This document shows, piece after piece, positions 35,678 to 43,973 of a DNA stretch of 64,000 nt. Below the pieces are notes generated by a model. The model was not told the DNA's origin and searched no databases. It was given only the letters and a program-made list of their open reading frames with translations. The translations under genes were made by a program, and so were the position numbers. The DNA comes from Hymenobacter sublimis (lineage in GTDB: Bacteria; Bacteroidota; Bacteroidia; Cytophagales; Hymenobacteraceae). The stretch spans positions 3,498,001 to 3,562,000 of the forward strand of contig NZ_CP095848.1 of NCBI RefSeq assembly GCF_023101345.1. The letters are read 5' to 3'. Position 1 is the stretch's first letter; every line of letters starts with the position of its first letter.

Positions 35678-36166
35678 TTAGTGGCCTACCGTGGCGTCCT
35701 TCATATCGTCCAGGATTTTAGCCAGTTCAGCTCTTTCCTTGGCACCGATGTTGTTCGTGGCCATAGAAGCATCAGCAGCTTGGCGCCATACCGACCATTC
35801 TTTCTCGGTAATCATCATGCCTTTGTGGGCCGAAAGCATGGTCATGCCAGTGTACTTCAGGGGGCCACCGGTGGCTTCGCCCATCTGGTTGATGAAGTTG
35901 TTACGCAGGCGGGCCAGGCGGGCCGGCACGTCGGCGTCGGTGAGTAGGGGCGTGTGGGTGCGCAGCATGGAGGAGTTGCTGGTGTTGGTTTCGGCGGCCA
36001 CATTGGCCATCAGCACGTCAACAAATCCTTCTACGCCTTTCAGGCCGCCCATCCGGTCGTACAGCTTGGGCTCCGGCTCATTTTCCTTCGAGCCACAGGC
36101 CGTGGTGAAGAATAGGCTGCCGCTCAGGAGCAGGGCTGCGGCAAACTTGAGTCGGGGTTGGTGCAT
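35678..36166 (-). CDS. exported truncated hemoglobin (group 1) lipoprotein
   Basis: A 162-residue protein. MHQPRLKFAAALLLSGSLFF followed by TTAC gives a lipoprotein signal with C24. The rest is a group 1 truncated globin (YDRMGGLKGVEGFVDVLMAN, ...FINQMGEATGGPLKYTGMTM, LSAHKGMMIT) with the probable proximal histidine H114. The distal B10 Tyr of most group 1 globins seems to be Met53 here, by manual alignment. It is the last gene of a six-gene minus-strand run of exported proteins. Most such globins are cytosolic, so lipid anchoring is unusual. It may bind O2, NO or heme in the envelope. Confidence 0.85.
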   Translation of the reverse strand: MHQPRLKFAAALLLSGSLFFTTACGSKENEPEPKLYDRMGGLKGVEGFVDVLMANVAAETNTSNSSMLRTHTPLLTDADVPARLARLRNNFINQMGEATGGPLKYTGMTMLSAHKGMMITEKEWSVWRQAADASMATNNIGAKERAELAKILDDMKDATVGH

Positions 36167-36271
36167 AGAGTAAGGGGTAAAAAGTAAGGGAAAAGAAAAC
36201 AAGTAAGGAGTAAAGGAATAACGCGCAGGCCGGATTACCCGCGGGAGTTAATCAGAAGGTGATAAGGCAAG

Positions 36272-36730
36272 TCAGATGGTGACGAAGAGACGCCGCAAAT
36301 TGAACGCAAACCGGATCTGGTCCAGGGTTTCCAGGTAGCTAGCGGGCACCGGACACTCGCGCCCGGTAGGAGCCATGGCCACCATCACCGGCCGATTTAC
36401 CCGGAAGGTTCCGCCCACGGACAGCACCCGCTCAATTTCCTGCTCCGAGACATCGTCTTCGTGGAAAAGCACGGTAGCCATCTGGGTGTTAGCGTTGATT
36501 ACGCACGCCGCTACGCCTGGCACGGCGGCTACCTGCTGCTGCGAGGTAGCCACCTGAGCGGGCGTGTGCAGGCCCTCCACCTGCAGCTGCAGCATTTTTA
36601 CAGGCTGCACATACTGATGAAGATTCGGGTCTTCCCAGCTTCCCCACACCAGGAGCAGTACGAGCACCCCCAGGCCTACCTGCATAAATCGTTTACCTAC
36701 CCTGGCGAGTAGTGAACTTCTAGTAGGCAT
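36272..36730 (-). CDS. membrane-anchored HMA-like protein without CxxC
   Basis: A 152-residue protein with one N-terminal hydrophobic segment (VGLGVLVLLLVWGSW). A region follows that resembles a ferredoxin-like heavy-metal-associated fold: LQLQVEGLHTPAQVATSQQQ, then VPGVAACVINANTQMATVLF and DVSEQEIERVL. The usual metal-binding CxxC is missing, so it may not bind metal, or may bind otherwise. It sits between the CHRD and truncated-hemoglobin genes, 105 bases from the latter's start. Confidence 0.55.
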   Translation of the reverse strand: MPTRSSLLARVGKRFMQVGLGVLVLLLVWGSWEDPNLHQYVQPVKMLQLQVEGLHTPAQVATSQQQVAAVPGVAACVINANTQMATVLFHEDDVSEQEIERVLSVGGTFRVNRPVMVAMAPTGRECPVPASYLETLDQIRFAFNLRRLFVTI

Positions 36731-36751
36731 GATTGATCCAGGCTAACGGAA

Positions 36752-37201
36752 CTACTTGGTCATTACCTGGCCCCGAATTTCACCTTTGGGGTTAGCGCTG
36801 GTATGCAGGTTCACGTACACCTCGCCCTTCATTAGCAGGGCCGCGTCGGCTTCGGAGAGGGTAGTAGTGCCCGTGATGGGAGACTTAGTCACATCAGCAT
36901 AGGTCACGAAGGCGTTACCGTCAACGCCGGCGGCACCGCGGTGGAAGTGGCCCATTGTGGGGGTCATGCCCTGGTACGTTATGGTATAGTTCAGCTCCCG
37001 AGTGGTCTTGTTGTAAGTGCCAGTCATGCTGCCCGTAGCCGCTGAGGTAGTGGGCGTAACCTCATTTTTGCTGTTAAGCGTAGCCATCATCTGCACGGTA
37101 TCAGTAGCAGGCGCGGTAGTTTTTTCGTCTTCCTTATCGCAAGCTACCAGTACTGAGGAGCCTGACAGGAGCAGAAAGAGTGCAGTAGTTTTCAAGTTCA
37201 T
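36752..37201 (-). CDS. CHRD domain lipoprotein
   Basis: A 149-residue lipoprotein. The signal MNLKTTALFLLLSGSSVLVA is followed by the lipobox C21. A CHRD domain fills the rest: ATLNSKNEVTPTTSAATGSM, LNYTITYQGMTPTMGHFHRG, and VYVNLHTSANPKGEIRGQV with the paired histidines HFH and LHTS typical of the family. CHRD domains occur in chordin and many bacterial extracellular proteins; their bacterial function is not settled, though metal binding by the histidines has been suggested. Part of the six-gene envelope run. Confidence 0.9.
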   Translation of the reverse strand: MNLKTTALFLLLSGSSVLVACDKEDEKTTAPATDTVQMMATLNSKNEVTPTTSAATGSMTGTYNKTTRELNYTITYQGMTPTMGHFHRGAAGVDGNAFVTYADVTKSPITGTTTLSEADAALLMKGEVYVNLHTSANPKGEIRGQVMTK

Positions 37202-37240
37202 GAGTAAGAAGTTGAAGTGTGAATGGGAGGAAAAATTTAA

Positions 37241-38164
37241 CTATTTGCGGAAGCCTTGCTTAGCCCGCACGGTGAAATTTCGGTTCACATTGAAGCCGAA
37301 GTAGATGTCGCCGTTAAAGAAGTCGCCGCGGGTATTAGCCACGAAGTGGTTTTCAATCATGCCCTGGGAGTTGGTCAGGTGCAGCTGAAAAACGTGGCCA
37401 CCGGTTTCAATATCGAAGCCCAGGGCTAGGGCGTTCCGCGCGCCGGTTGGCTTGGTGCGTGGTACCAAGTAGAAGTACTCGGCGTTGAGGGAAGTGCGCT
37501 TAGTAAGTTTCTGCCGGCCGCCAAATCCAACGGCGTACACGTCATTCGACTGCGTATTATCCTGCACCAGATTGCGGTGAATCAGGGTGGGCATGAGTTG
37601 CAATGACAGGTTAGGGCTGAACTTCCGCGCAATCAGGGCCTGGTAGGAGAAAGTCATGCGCCGCGGCACCGTGTACCAAGTCCGGTCGTCGCGCAGCATG
37701 TTCATGGCCGAGTTGGCAAACAACGTCACGCTTACCGGCATCACTTTGCTACCCGTGGTTTGGCGAATGGCGCGGTATTTCACGAAGCCATCCAGGGTTT
37801 TCTCGATGTTGCTCCGCCCGATACCTACTTCCAACTTATCCGTAACGGCGTATTCCAGGCCTAGGCGCAGGGCGGCCTGGTCTAGCCCGAAAAAGTTATA
37901 AGCGCCACTATTGATGGTGCCAAAGCGGTGGGAAATCAGGAATACCAGCGTGCCCTGGCCCGGCGTTTCTATGGTGTGCCCGCTAATCAGGCGGGTGCTT
38001 TTAAAGGTAGCTGCTACGGGTTCGGGAGCAGTAGCTGCCGGTTTCTGGTTTTCTAGCTGCCCGAGCAGGTCGTCCTGAGCCCAGGCCGGCGCGGCCCAAG
38101 CACTTAACAGAACCACCAGGAAAGAGGCCAAGCGGCCTCGGTAGTGAGGAAAAGTTGTTTGCAT
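37241..38164 (-). CDS. DUF5777 family outer-membrane beta-barrel protein
   Basis: A 307-residue protein with a signal peptide (MQTTFPHYRGRLASFLVVLL, cut near AWAQ) and alternating aromatic/polar strands up to a C-terminal FNVNRNFTVRAKQGFRK that can close a barrel. The motif STRLISGHTIETPGQGTLVF followed by SHRFGTINSGAYNFFGLDQA is characteristic of DUF5777. The function is unknown, but genes of this family commonly lie beside YceI and c-type cytochrome lipoproteins, as here. The ATG at 38164 is used; the in-frame ATG four codons earlier is also possible. Confidence 0.88.
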   Translation of the reverse strand: MQTTFPHYRGRLASFLVVLLSAWAAPAWAQDDLLGQLENQKPAATAPEPVAATFKSTRLISGHTIETPGQGTLVFLISHRFGTINSGAYNFFGLDQAALRLGLEYAVTDKLEVGIGRSNIEKTLDGFVKYRAIRQTTGSKVMPVSVTLFANSAMNMLRDDRTWYTVPRRMTFSYQALIARKFSPNLSLQLMPTLIHRNLVQDNTQSNDVYAVGFGGRQKLTKRTSLNAEYFYLVPRTKPTGARNALALGFDIETGGHVFQLHLTNSQGMIENHFVANTRGDFFNGDIYFGFNVNRNFTVRAKQGFRK

Positions 38165-38230
38165 AGAAAAAAGCAAAAGCGGAGTGGAACAGAGGCCCGC
38201 GCGAGCGGCGCCACCTGCACGTAGTAGTAT

Positions 38231-38821
38231 TTATTTAACAGTGAGCTGGGAAACTGCCTCGCAGGTCAGCACCACTTTAATGCCCACAATTTTGGCAATG
38301 TTCTCGCGCACCAGCAGCGGAACTTCAATGCCGTAGTCAGCAGGAGCCACACTGAAATAGGCATTTACCAACAGGGTGCCCTTTTGCTGCTCCAGCGCGC
38401 CAGCAACCGTCAAGTGCTTGGTTACGCCATGAATCGTTAGGTCGCCCTCCACCGTTACCCGTTGCGACTGACCTTTGGCTAGGGCATCAGCATTCAGGTC
38501 CAGAATCTTGCCTTTAAAGGTTGATTTGGGCAGCCTGTCGGATTCCATGTAGTTTTCGTTGAAGTGCTCCTGCATGAGGGTGCGCTTGAACTGAAACGAC
38601 TTGATGGGAATGATAAAGGCTATTTGCTGACTTTGCAGATCAACCACCGCGGCGGCCTGATCAGTATGGGCTTCAATATCCTCCAGGATGCTACTGGAAA
38701 AGAAGCTGACCACCCCTTTCTGGGTCATGTATTTGCCTTGGGCCTGGCTAGTGGTAATGCCACCAACCAACAGCATAAGGCTACAAAGAGGTAAACGCAG
38801 GTAACGGACCAGACTGTGCAT
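38231..38821 (-). CDS. YceI family exported protein
   Basis: A 196-residue exported protein. The signal peptide ends near QAQ at residue 28. The rest is a YceI lipocalin-like barrel: GVVSFFSSSILEDIEAHTDQ, SFQFKRTLMQEHFNENYMES, DRLPKSTFKGKI and VEGDLTIHGVTKHL. YceI proteins bind isoprenoid quinones or other hydrophobic ligands in the periplasm. It starts 6 bases after the stop of the cytochrome lipoprotein gene, so the two are coupled, and a quinone/heme pairing would make functional sense. Confidence 0.93.
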   Translation of the reverse strand: MHSLVRYLRLPLCSLMLLVGGITTSQAQGKYMTQKGVVSFFSSSILEDIEAHTDQAAAVVDLQSQQIAFIIPIKSFQFKRTLMQEHFNENYMESDRLPKSTFKGKILDLNADALAKGQSQRVTVEGDLTIHGVTKHLTVAGALEQQKGTLLVNAYFSVAPADYGIEVPLLVRENIAKIVGIKVVLTCEAVSQLTVK

Positions 38822-38827
38822 CCTAGG

Positions 38828-39199
38828 TTAGTTGTTAGGTGCTCCAGCGTCAGCCCATTTTTGCAACAGCTCAATATCACAGTCCGACAGCTTGTTTCCA
38901 CCCTGCGGCATGGGATTATAGCCAGGCAGGTGCTTCACGTTTCCCATCAGCTCGCCGGAGCGGATGTACTTCTGAATCACAGAAAAGTCCTCCAGATTCA
39001 CGCTGCCCGTTACCAGCACTGCGTTGTGGCAGGTGCGGCAGTTTTTGGTAAGCAAGGGCGAGATAGATACACTGTACGAAACTACCTCCGGGGTAGTGCA
39101 CGGCACCTTAGGGCCCGCAATTTCATCTGCTTTATCGTAAGCGCAACTGCCGAGAAGAAGCGTCAGCAGCGCACAAAAAATAGTAGAGAGTTTAATCAT
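38828..39199 (-). CDS. c-type cytochrome lipoprotein (mono-heme)
   Basis: A 123-residue lipoprotein (lipobox C19 in LTLLLGSC). A single heme-binding motif CRTCH is at residues 54-58, with a likely sixth ligand M97 in GYNPMPQGG. The C-terminal helix LSDCDIELLQKWADAGAP is typical of small cytochrome c domains. It would carry single electrons at the outer face of the membrane. As first gene of the six-gene run it sets the redox theme of the operon. About 760 gene-free bases lie upstream. Confidence 0.88.
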   Translation of the reverse strand: MIKLSTIFCALLTLLLGSCAYDKADEIAGPKVPCTTPEVVSYSVSISPLLTKNCRTCHNAVLVTGSVNLEDFSVIQKYIRSGELMGNVKHLPGYNPMPQGGNKLSDCDIELLQKWADAGAPNN

Positions 39200-39961
39200 T
39201 GAATCGGGGTGCAGGGGTAGTTTAAGCTGTATATATCAGCGCGGACTTACCCAAGTAAGTGATGTAAGATGGGGAGGCTACTACTTGAATAGCCTGAGAG
39301 TCAGGAGGAAGTAAGGCTCGATGCCTAGGCTCGCTTAGGAAAGCGTAGACCTAAAACTGCTTAGCTGAGCGTAGGGCAGCATATGCTATATAGCCGCGAC
39401 TACATACTAGCGAAAAAGCGTTTTGTTTCATTATTGGAAAAATAAAGTCGTTGGATAATATTGTGTTGGTAGGCAGTAACAAAGAGGCGAAAGTTATTAA
39501 TTCTATGCTTACCACACAACATCAGGCTTTTACGTCGCAACAAGTGTTTTACAGCTTCATACCGGCAGCAAGTGAGACAACCCAGCAATCATCACTCATA
39601 TTGGGAACTTATTTCCCATTATGCTACTCAAAACTACGCGGTTTGCCCCCCATATTTTCAATTGACCGCTGCCTTTTAGCCGAACCATATGAATTGCCCG
39701 ATGAAATATGACTGTGTCACGGTCAAAACTAAAAAGTCATATTTTTACTTATTTCTACTATTATTTTAACTTTATTTATATTTTCAGTATTATCATGCTG
39801 TAATTCAGTCATTTATGTTTCTAATATAAGTGTTTTTCAGGTACTATTATACCTATTAAGGTAGCAACATAGGCAGGAAATACTCAATAAATAATCTAAA
39901 TGCTACAACAAGCTCAACCGTAGCTATACTAGCGTTGAGCTCAGGTAGAAGCCTGTTTTCT
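39200..39961. other. intergenic region of about 760 bases, markedly AT-rich
   Basis: Composition shifts to AT-rich between about 39420 and 39920. A short TTG-started open frame at 39451-39711 (86 codons) has no codon bias like the neighbours and no recognised family. It may be noise or a remnant of foreign DNA. No promoter was pinned down for the cytochrome gene. Confidence 0.5.
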
Positions 39962-40909
39962 CTACCTCCATCCGTGTGCCGCTAGGCGTTGCGCGGCACC
40001 GGTTCCATTCAGCCACTTGGAGGTAGCTCCCGGCCCACTCAGGTACAAGCAGCTGCCCTCCCCTACCGCGTGAATAATGGCCTTGTACTGTTCCGGGGGT
40101 AGTGCCGGGCACCCCCGGCTGTAGCCCGCCTGCCCATTTTGCGCTATGTAGTTTTGGCTGACGTAATCGGCGGCGTGCAGCACCACGTAGCGGCGCAGGG
40201 CATTATCATTCTGGTTGGCGTCAAGGCCCCGCAGCCGGCGAGAAAGCCCGTGCCGCCCTTGGTATGAATCCTGGGTGCGGTAGAAGCCCAAAGCCGTACA
40301 AGCCGACTTCATAACGTTGGAGAAACGACGGGCCCGCAGCTGGCCTGAGCCTCGGCCGTGAGCTACGTGGCTGTGGTGAAGCACGCGCCGGGCGGCCAGA
40401 TCCAGAACCCACAGGCGCTGCTTGGATGAAGGCAAATCCATGTCGGCTACCGTCAGCACCCCAGCCTGGCGCACCAAGCCCTCCTGACGCAGGTTGAGGT
40501 AACCTACGCACGCCCTTTCCAGCACTTCCAGGCGCAGGTCGTGGGCTGCGGGGCCCAACTGAGCGTGCAACACCTGTACGGCACGGCGCAAGGAATCGGG
40601 CAGGTCCGGTAAAGGAGCCAAGACATTCAGCCGCATCGAATCGGATCCTACGGCCAGAACCGCCCGGGCTGAATCGATTATTGCTGGAACTTGTACTCTC
40701 GGCGCAGGAGGCAGACGCGCTGTTACGGCTTCGCCCACCGACGACTGGCAGCTTACTCCTACCCCACTCAGCATCATTGGTACTACGTAGTGCCGCAGCT
40801 GGCCCCACAGCGTAGGCGGGCCCAGGGTAGCGAGGTAAGAGAACAGCTTCTTCACAGAGACAGACGGGATAAGAAGCCGAAAAATCCGCATTTGCACCAC
40901 GGCATACAA
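39962..40909 (-). CDS. second murein L,D-transpeptidase catalytic domain family protein
   Basis: A 315-residue paralogue of the protein at 32085-32915. It has VVLHAADYVSQNYIAQNGQA and the nucleophile region YSRGCPALPPEQYKAIIHAV, with RVLHHSHVAHGRGSGQLRA upstream. The HG of the first copy (VMHGAEY) is HA here. The N-terminus is a long hydrophobic leader ending VVPMMLSGVGVSC, a possible lipobox. The start is open: 40909 or 40891 (MRIFRLLIPSVSVKK). Peptidoglycan cross-linking is likely from the family. Confidence 0.82.
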   Translation of the reverse strand: MYAVVQMRIFRLLIPSVSVKKLFSYLATLGPPTLWGQLRHYVVPMMLSGVGVSCQSSVGEAVTARLPPAPRVQVPAIIDSARAVLAVGSDSMRLNVLAPLPDLPDSLRRAVQVLHAQLGPAAHDLRLEVLERACVGYLNLRQEGLVRQAGVLTVADMDLPSSKQRLWVLDLAARRVLHHSHVAHGRGSGQLRARRFSNVMKSACTALGFYRTQDSYQGRHGLSRRLRGLDANQNDNALRRYVVLHAADYVSQNYIAQNGQAGYSRGCPALPPEQYKAIIHAVGEGSCLYLSGPGATSKWLNGTGAAQRLAAHGWR

Positions 40910-41006
40910 GCGAAGCGTACTGCGAATTGCTCATTTTCTTTGCGCCAACTGATTGGATTCTGGATTCAGCCTTAAAGTAGGGTTCCTTCCACGTGGGCTT
41001 GAAGCT

Positions 41007-41048
41007 GAGAACTGGAGTCAGCAGCGTATGCTGCTGGCTCCAGTTCTC
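41007..41048. repeat. 18-bp hairpin between divergent genes
   Basis: GAGAACTGGAG (41007-41017) and CAGCAG (41019-41024) pair with 41031-41048 with one G-T wobble; the loop is CGTATG. It is about 100 bases from the transpeptidase start and 830 from the HscA start, so it does not end either gene. Confidence 0.75.
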
Positions 41049-41782
41049 GCCAGTGAAAAAGATAGCCGAACTCACCCAGGGTCCGGCTATCTACCCGTAG
41101 TAGCCAACTGGCCGGTCATGGGTGACCCGACTAATTGGTTTTACTATGAGTGTTTTTATAGGGGTAGTACCGCTAAAATTTGCAGCGACGGCAAACTCAC
41201 AGCACTATCGAGCTTTACGGTTGTTCGGCCAAAGCAAGCCCGAATGGTTGGGTGAAGCCACTGGCACCAAGCTGAATCTGCTGGCTCTTAGGAAGCCTCC
41301 GGGGTTAGCGAGTGCTATAAGAGGCTAAAGAGTAAGTGATTTATTCATATTTCGTCAGTAAAGTAAAAGGCCAGTAAAATACAAGGCGCCTTGCACACGC
41401 TTTCTAGCGAGAGAAACAATACGCTAGCGCGTAATTCAAGCCTGAAAAGCCAGCCTCATGAGCAGTATTTTGCTGATATGTAGTGCTATTAGCATACTCA
41501 AAGCGAGTTAATACTCAGCGTAAGCAGGGGTAGTGCAGCACAGAAAAAGTATACTATTGCCTTACGCTTATAAGCTGGTCACTGGATTTGATTAGCCAGA
41601 AGCTTTTACAAGTATTTTTCTATTTATCCATGCTGGATTGGCAACGCTGGTTACGGTTATAACCGCCGCTTCCGTCCTACCCTGAGCATCATTTGACCCC
41701 AGGTGGTTTGTGGCGGAGTGGTGTGCCCTCTCACTGCCGCTGGGCCGTTGACCAGGCCCCTGCTTTCCGCGCTTTTGTTCTG

Positions 41783-41790
41783 TACTTTTG
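41783..41790 (+). promoter_or_regulatory. -7 promoter element for the HscA-type gene
   Basis: TACTTTTG, an exact TAnnTTTG match, 84 bases before the ATG at 41875. Confidence 0.45.
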
Positions 41791-41874
41791 TGCCTTTCAG
41801 GGCGCAGGCCGGTTATAGTAGCCACCGCTCACGTACTCGCACTTTTCCGGCGCGCCGCAGCGCGCTTTTTGCTT

Positions 41875-43734
41875 ATGGCCAAAGTTGCAATCAACCTCTC
41901 TACCGGGAGTATTCAGCAGGAAGAAATCATCGTCGGCATCGATTTGGGCACAACCAACTCTTTGGTAGCCTACATCCACCCCGATGGTCGCCACCCCGTG
42001 GCCATCAACGACCAGGGCCGCGGCACCATTGTGCCGTCGGTAGTGCACTTTCCTGGGGGCGGCGACTCACCCATTGTGGGCACCGATGCTAAAGAATACT
42101 TGCTTACGGAGCCGCAAAACACGATTTACTCCGTGAAGCGCCTACTAGGCAAGTCGTACCAGGACCTGGGGCAGCACGCCCAGGAGCTTGGCTACAAGGT
42201 TATTGATGATAACTCGGAAGGACTGGTCAAAATCCGGGTAGGCGACACGTTCTACTCCCCCATTGAGTTGTCGGCCGAGATTTTAAAGGAGTTGCGGCTG
42301 CGCGCTGAACACGCCCTTAAAACGCCGGTGAACAAGGCCGTTATCACGGTGCCGGCTTACTTCAACGATTCCCAGCGCCAGGCCACCCGCGACGCCGGCC
42401 GCTTGGCAGGGCTGGAAGTGTTGCGCATCGTGAATGAGCCCACGGCGGCAGCCCTAGCCTACGGTATCGGCCTCTCACCGGACGAGGAAAAAACCGTGGC
42501 CGTGTACGATTTGGGCGGCGGTACCTTCGACGTGAGCATCCTGCGCATCCAGCAGGGCATTTTTGAGGTGCTGAGCACCAACGGCGACACGTACCTAGGC
42601 GGCGACGACCTGGACCGCGCCATCATCAACCACTGGACTCAGCAGTATGGGCTGGCCGATGCGGTAGCCGCCAGCGGCTCGCTGCAGCAGGAGTTGCGCT
42701 TGCTTGCCGAGGCCGCCAAGCGCTACCTCAGCCAGCACGAGGACTTTGCGGTCAACTTCAACGACCTCGTGCTGCGTCTCACCAAGGCTGAATTCAACGA
42801 CCTGATTCGGCCCCTGGTGGAGCGCACCATTACCTCCTGCCGCCAGGCCCTCACCGATGCCAAGCTCACGCCCCAGGCCCTGGATGCGGTGCTGCTGGTG
42901 GGCGGCTCTACCCGCGTGCCGCTGGTGTACGATGCCGTGTCGGAGTTTTTCCAGCAGCCGGCCAATAACTCGCTGAACCCCGATGAGGTAGTAGCCTTGG
43001 GCGCTGCCATTCAGGCTGATATTCTGGGTGGCAACCGTCGCGACGTGCTGCTGCTGGACGTGACCCCGCTTACGTTGGGCATTGAAACCTTGGGTGGCCT
43101 GATGGACCCCATTATCCCGCGTAATTCCAAGATTCCGACCAAAGCCGGCCGCCAGTACACTACCTCCGTGGATGGGCAGGTAAACCTGAAGATTTCGGTG
43201 TACCAAGGGGAGCGGGACCTAGTTAAGGAAAACCGCAAACTGGCTGAATTTGACTTGCGCGGTATTCCGGCCATGCCCGCCGGCTTGCCTAAGGTCGATG
43301 TTAATTTTATTCTGAATGCTGACGGCATCCTGAAAGTGGAGGCCATCGAACTGCGCTCCAACACCCGACAGGCCGTGGAAATCAAGCCGCAGTACGGCCT
43401 TACCGACGAGCAGGTAGAGCAGATGCTGATGGATTCCATGACCCACGCCCGCGAAGACATTGCCGCCCGCATGGTCATTGAGGCCCGCACCGTGGCCGAG
43501 CAAATGCTGTATCAAGTAGAGCGCTTCGTGGCTAAAAACGGACAACACCTCACTCCGGAAGAAACTACCCAAACCCACGCTGGGGTGGAGCAGTTAAAGG
43601 CCGCCCTCACGACCCAGGACAAGGACACGATTCTAAAGGCCGTGGATGAGCTCGAAGAACTTACCCGCCCCTTCGCTGAGCGGGTGATGAACATTTCCAT
43701 TAGCCAAGCTATGGCTGGCAAAAAAATCGAATAA
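41875..43734 (+). CDS. hscA: Hsp70-family chaperone, HscA type (Fe-S cluster assembly)
   Basis: A 619-residue ATP-driven chaperone, length and N-terminus (about 16 residues before [17 protein letters not shown]) matching HscA rather than DnaK (about 640). Motifs: DLGTTNS at 23-29, [15 protein letters not shown], and [15 protein letters not shown]. The substrate domain begins near [13 protein letters not shown]. HscA normally passes Fe-S clusters from IscU with HscB. No hscB, iscU or fdx lies nearby, so that gene set must be elsewhere if it works this way. The ATG at 41875 is chosen over an extension of 29 codons. Confidence 0.88.
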   Translation: MAKVAINLSTGSIQQEEIIVGIDLGTTNSLVAYIHPDGRHPVAINDQGRGTIVPSVVHFPGGGDSPIVGTDAKEYLLTEPQNTIYSVKRLLGKSYQDLGQHAQELGYKVIDDNSEGLVKIRVGDTFYSPIELSAEILKELRLRAEHALKTPVNKAVITVPAYFNDSQRQATRDAGRLAGLEVLRIVNEPTAAALAYGIGLSPDEEKTVAVYDLGGGTFDVSILRIQQGIFEVLSTNGDTYLGGDDLDRAIINHWTQQYGLADAVAASGSLQQELRLLAEAAKRYLSQHEDFAVNFNDLVLRLTKAEFNDLIRPLVERTITSCRQALTDAKLTPQALDAVLLVGGSTRVPLVYDAVSEFFQQPANNSLNPDEVVALGAAIQADILGGNRRDVLLLDVTPLTLGIETLGGLMDPIIPRNSKIPTKAGRQYTTSVDGQVNLKISVYQGERDLVKENRKLAEFDLRGIPAMPAGLPKVDVNFILNADGILKVEAIELRSNTRQAVEIKPQYGLTDEQVEQMLMDSMTHAREDIAARMVIEARTVAEQMLYQVERFVAKNGQHLTPEETTQTHAGVEQLKAALTTQDKDTILKAVDELEELTRPFAERVMNISISQAMAGKKIE

Positions 43735-43814
43735 GCTGGAGCACCAATGCTCCTAGTATATCGGGGCCAACTAAGAGGCACACTATCCACTTCACCTAGC
43801 TGAGTAAGCGAAAC

Positions 43815-43845
43815 TGCCCTGCTGGCTTTCAGTGGGGCATTTTTG
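43815..43845 (+). terminator. rho-independent terminator after hscA
   Basis: TGCCCTGCTG pairs with CAGTGGGGCA (two G-T wobbles) around a GCTTT loop, then a T5 run, 80 bases past the hscA stop. Confidence 0.8.
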
Positions 43846-43973
43846 TGTTGTTTGCCGTTACCTTTATCGTTGCGCGAAGTTGACTCTTCCCTGTGATTCA
43901 GTAATAGGCAGTATAAAAATTGTTTTAGCCTCGCTTAAGCAGTAGTAGATAGTACATACTCTTCCTCTCGTAC

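Larger units (their letters stand above)
40910..41874. other. intergenic region of about 965 bases between divergent genes
   Basis: The stretch holds an 18-bp hairpin at 41007-41048, an AGCGTAAG/CTTACGCT pair near 41518-41572, several AT-rich runs, and the HscA promoter element at 41783. No gene-like frame with the local codon bias is seen. Confidence 0.55.

Noticed and set aside
41592..41825. Open frame of 77 codons on the minus strand ahead of hscA
   Set aside because: No domain, overlaps the hscA promoter region and has no codon bias.
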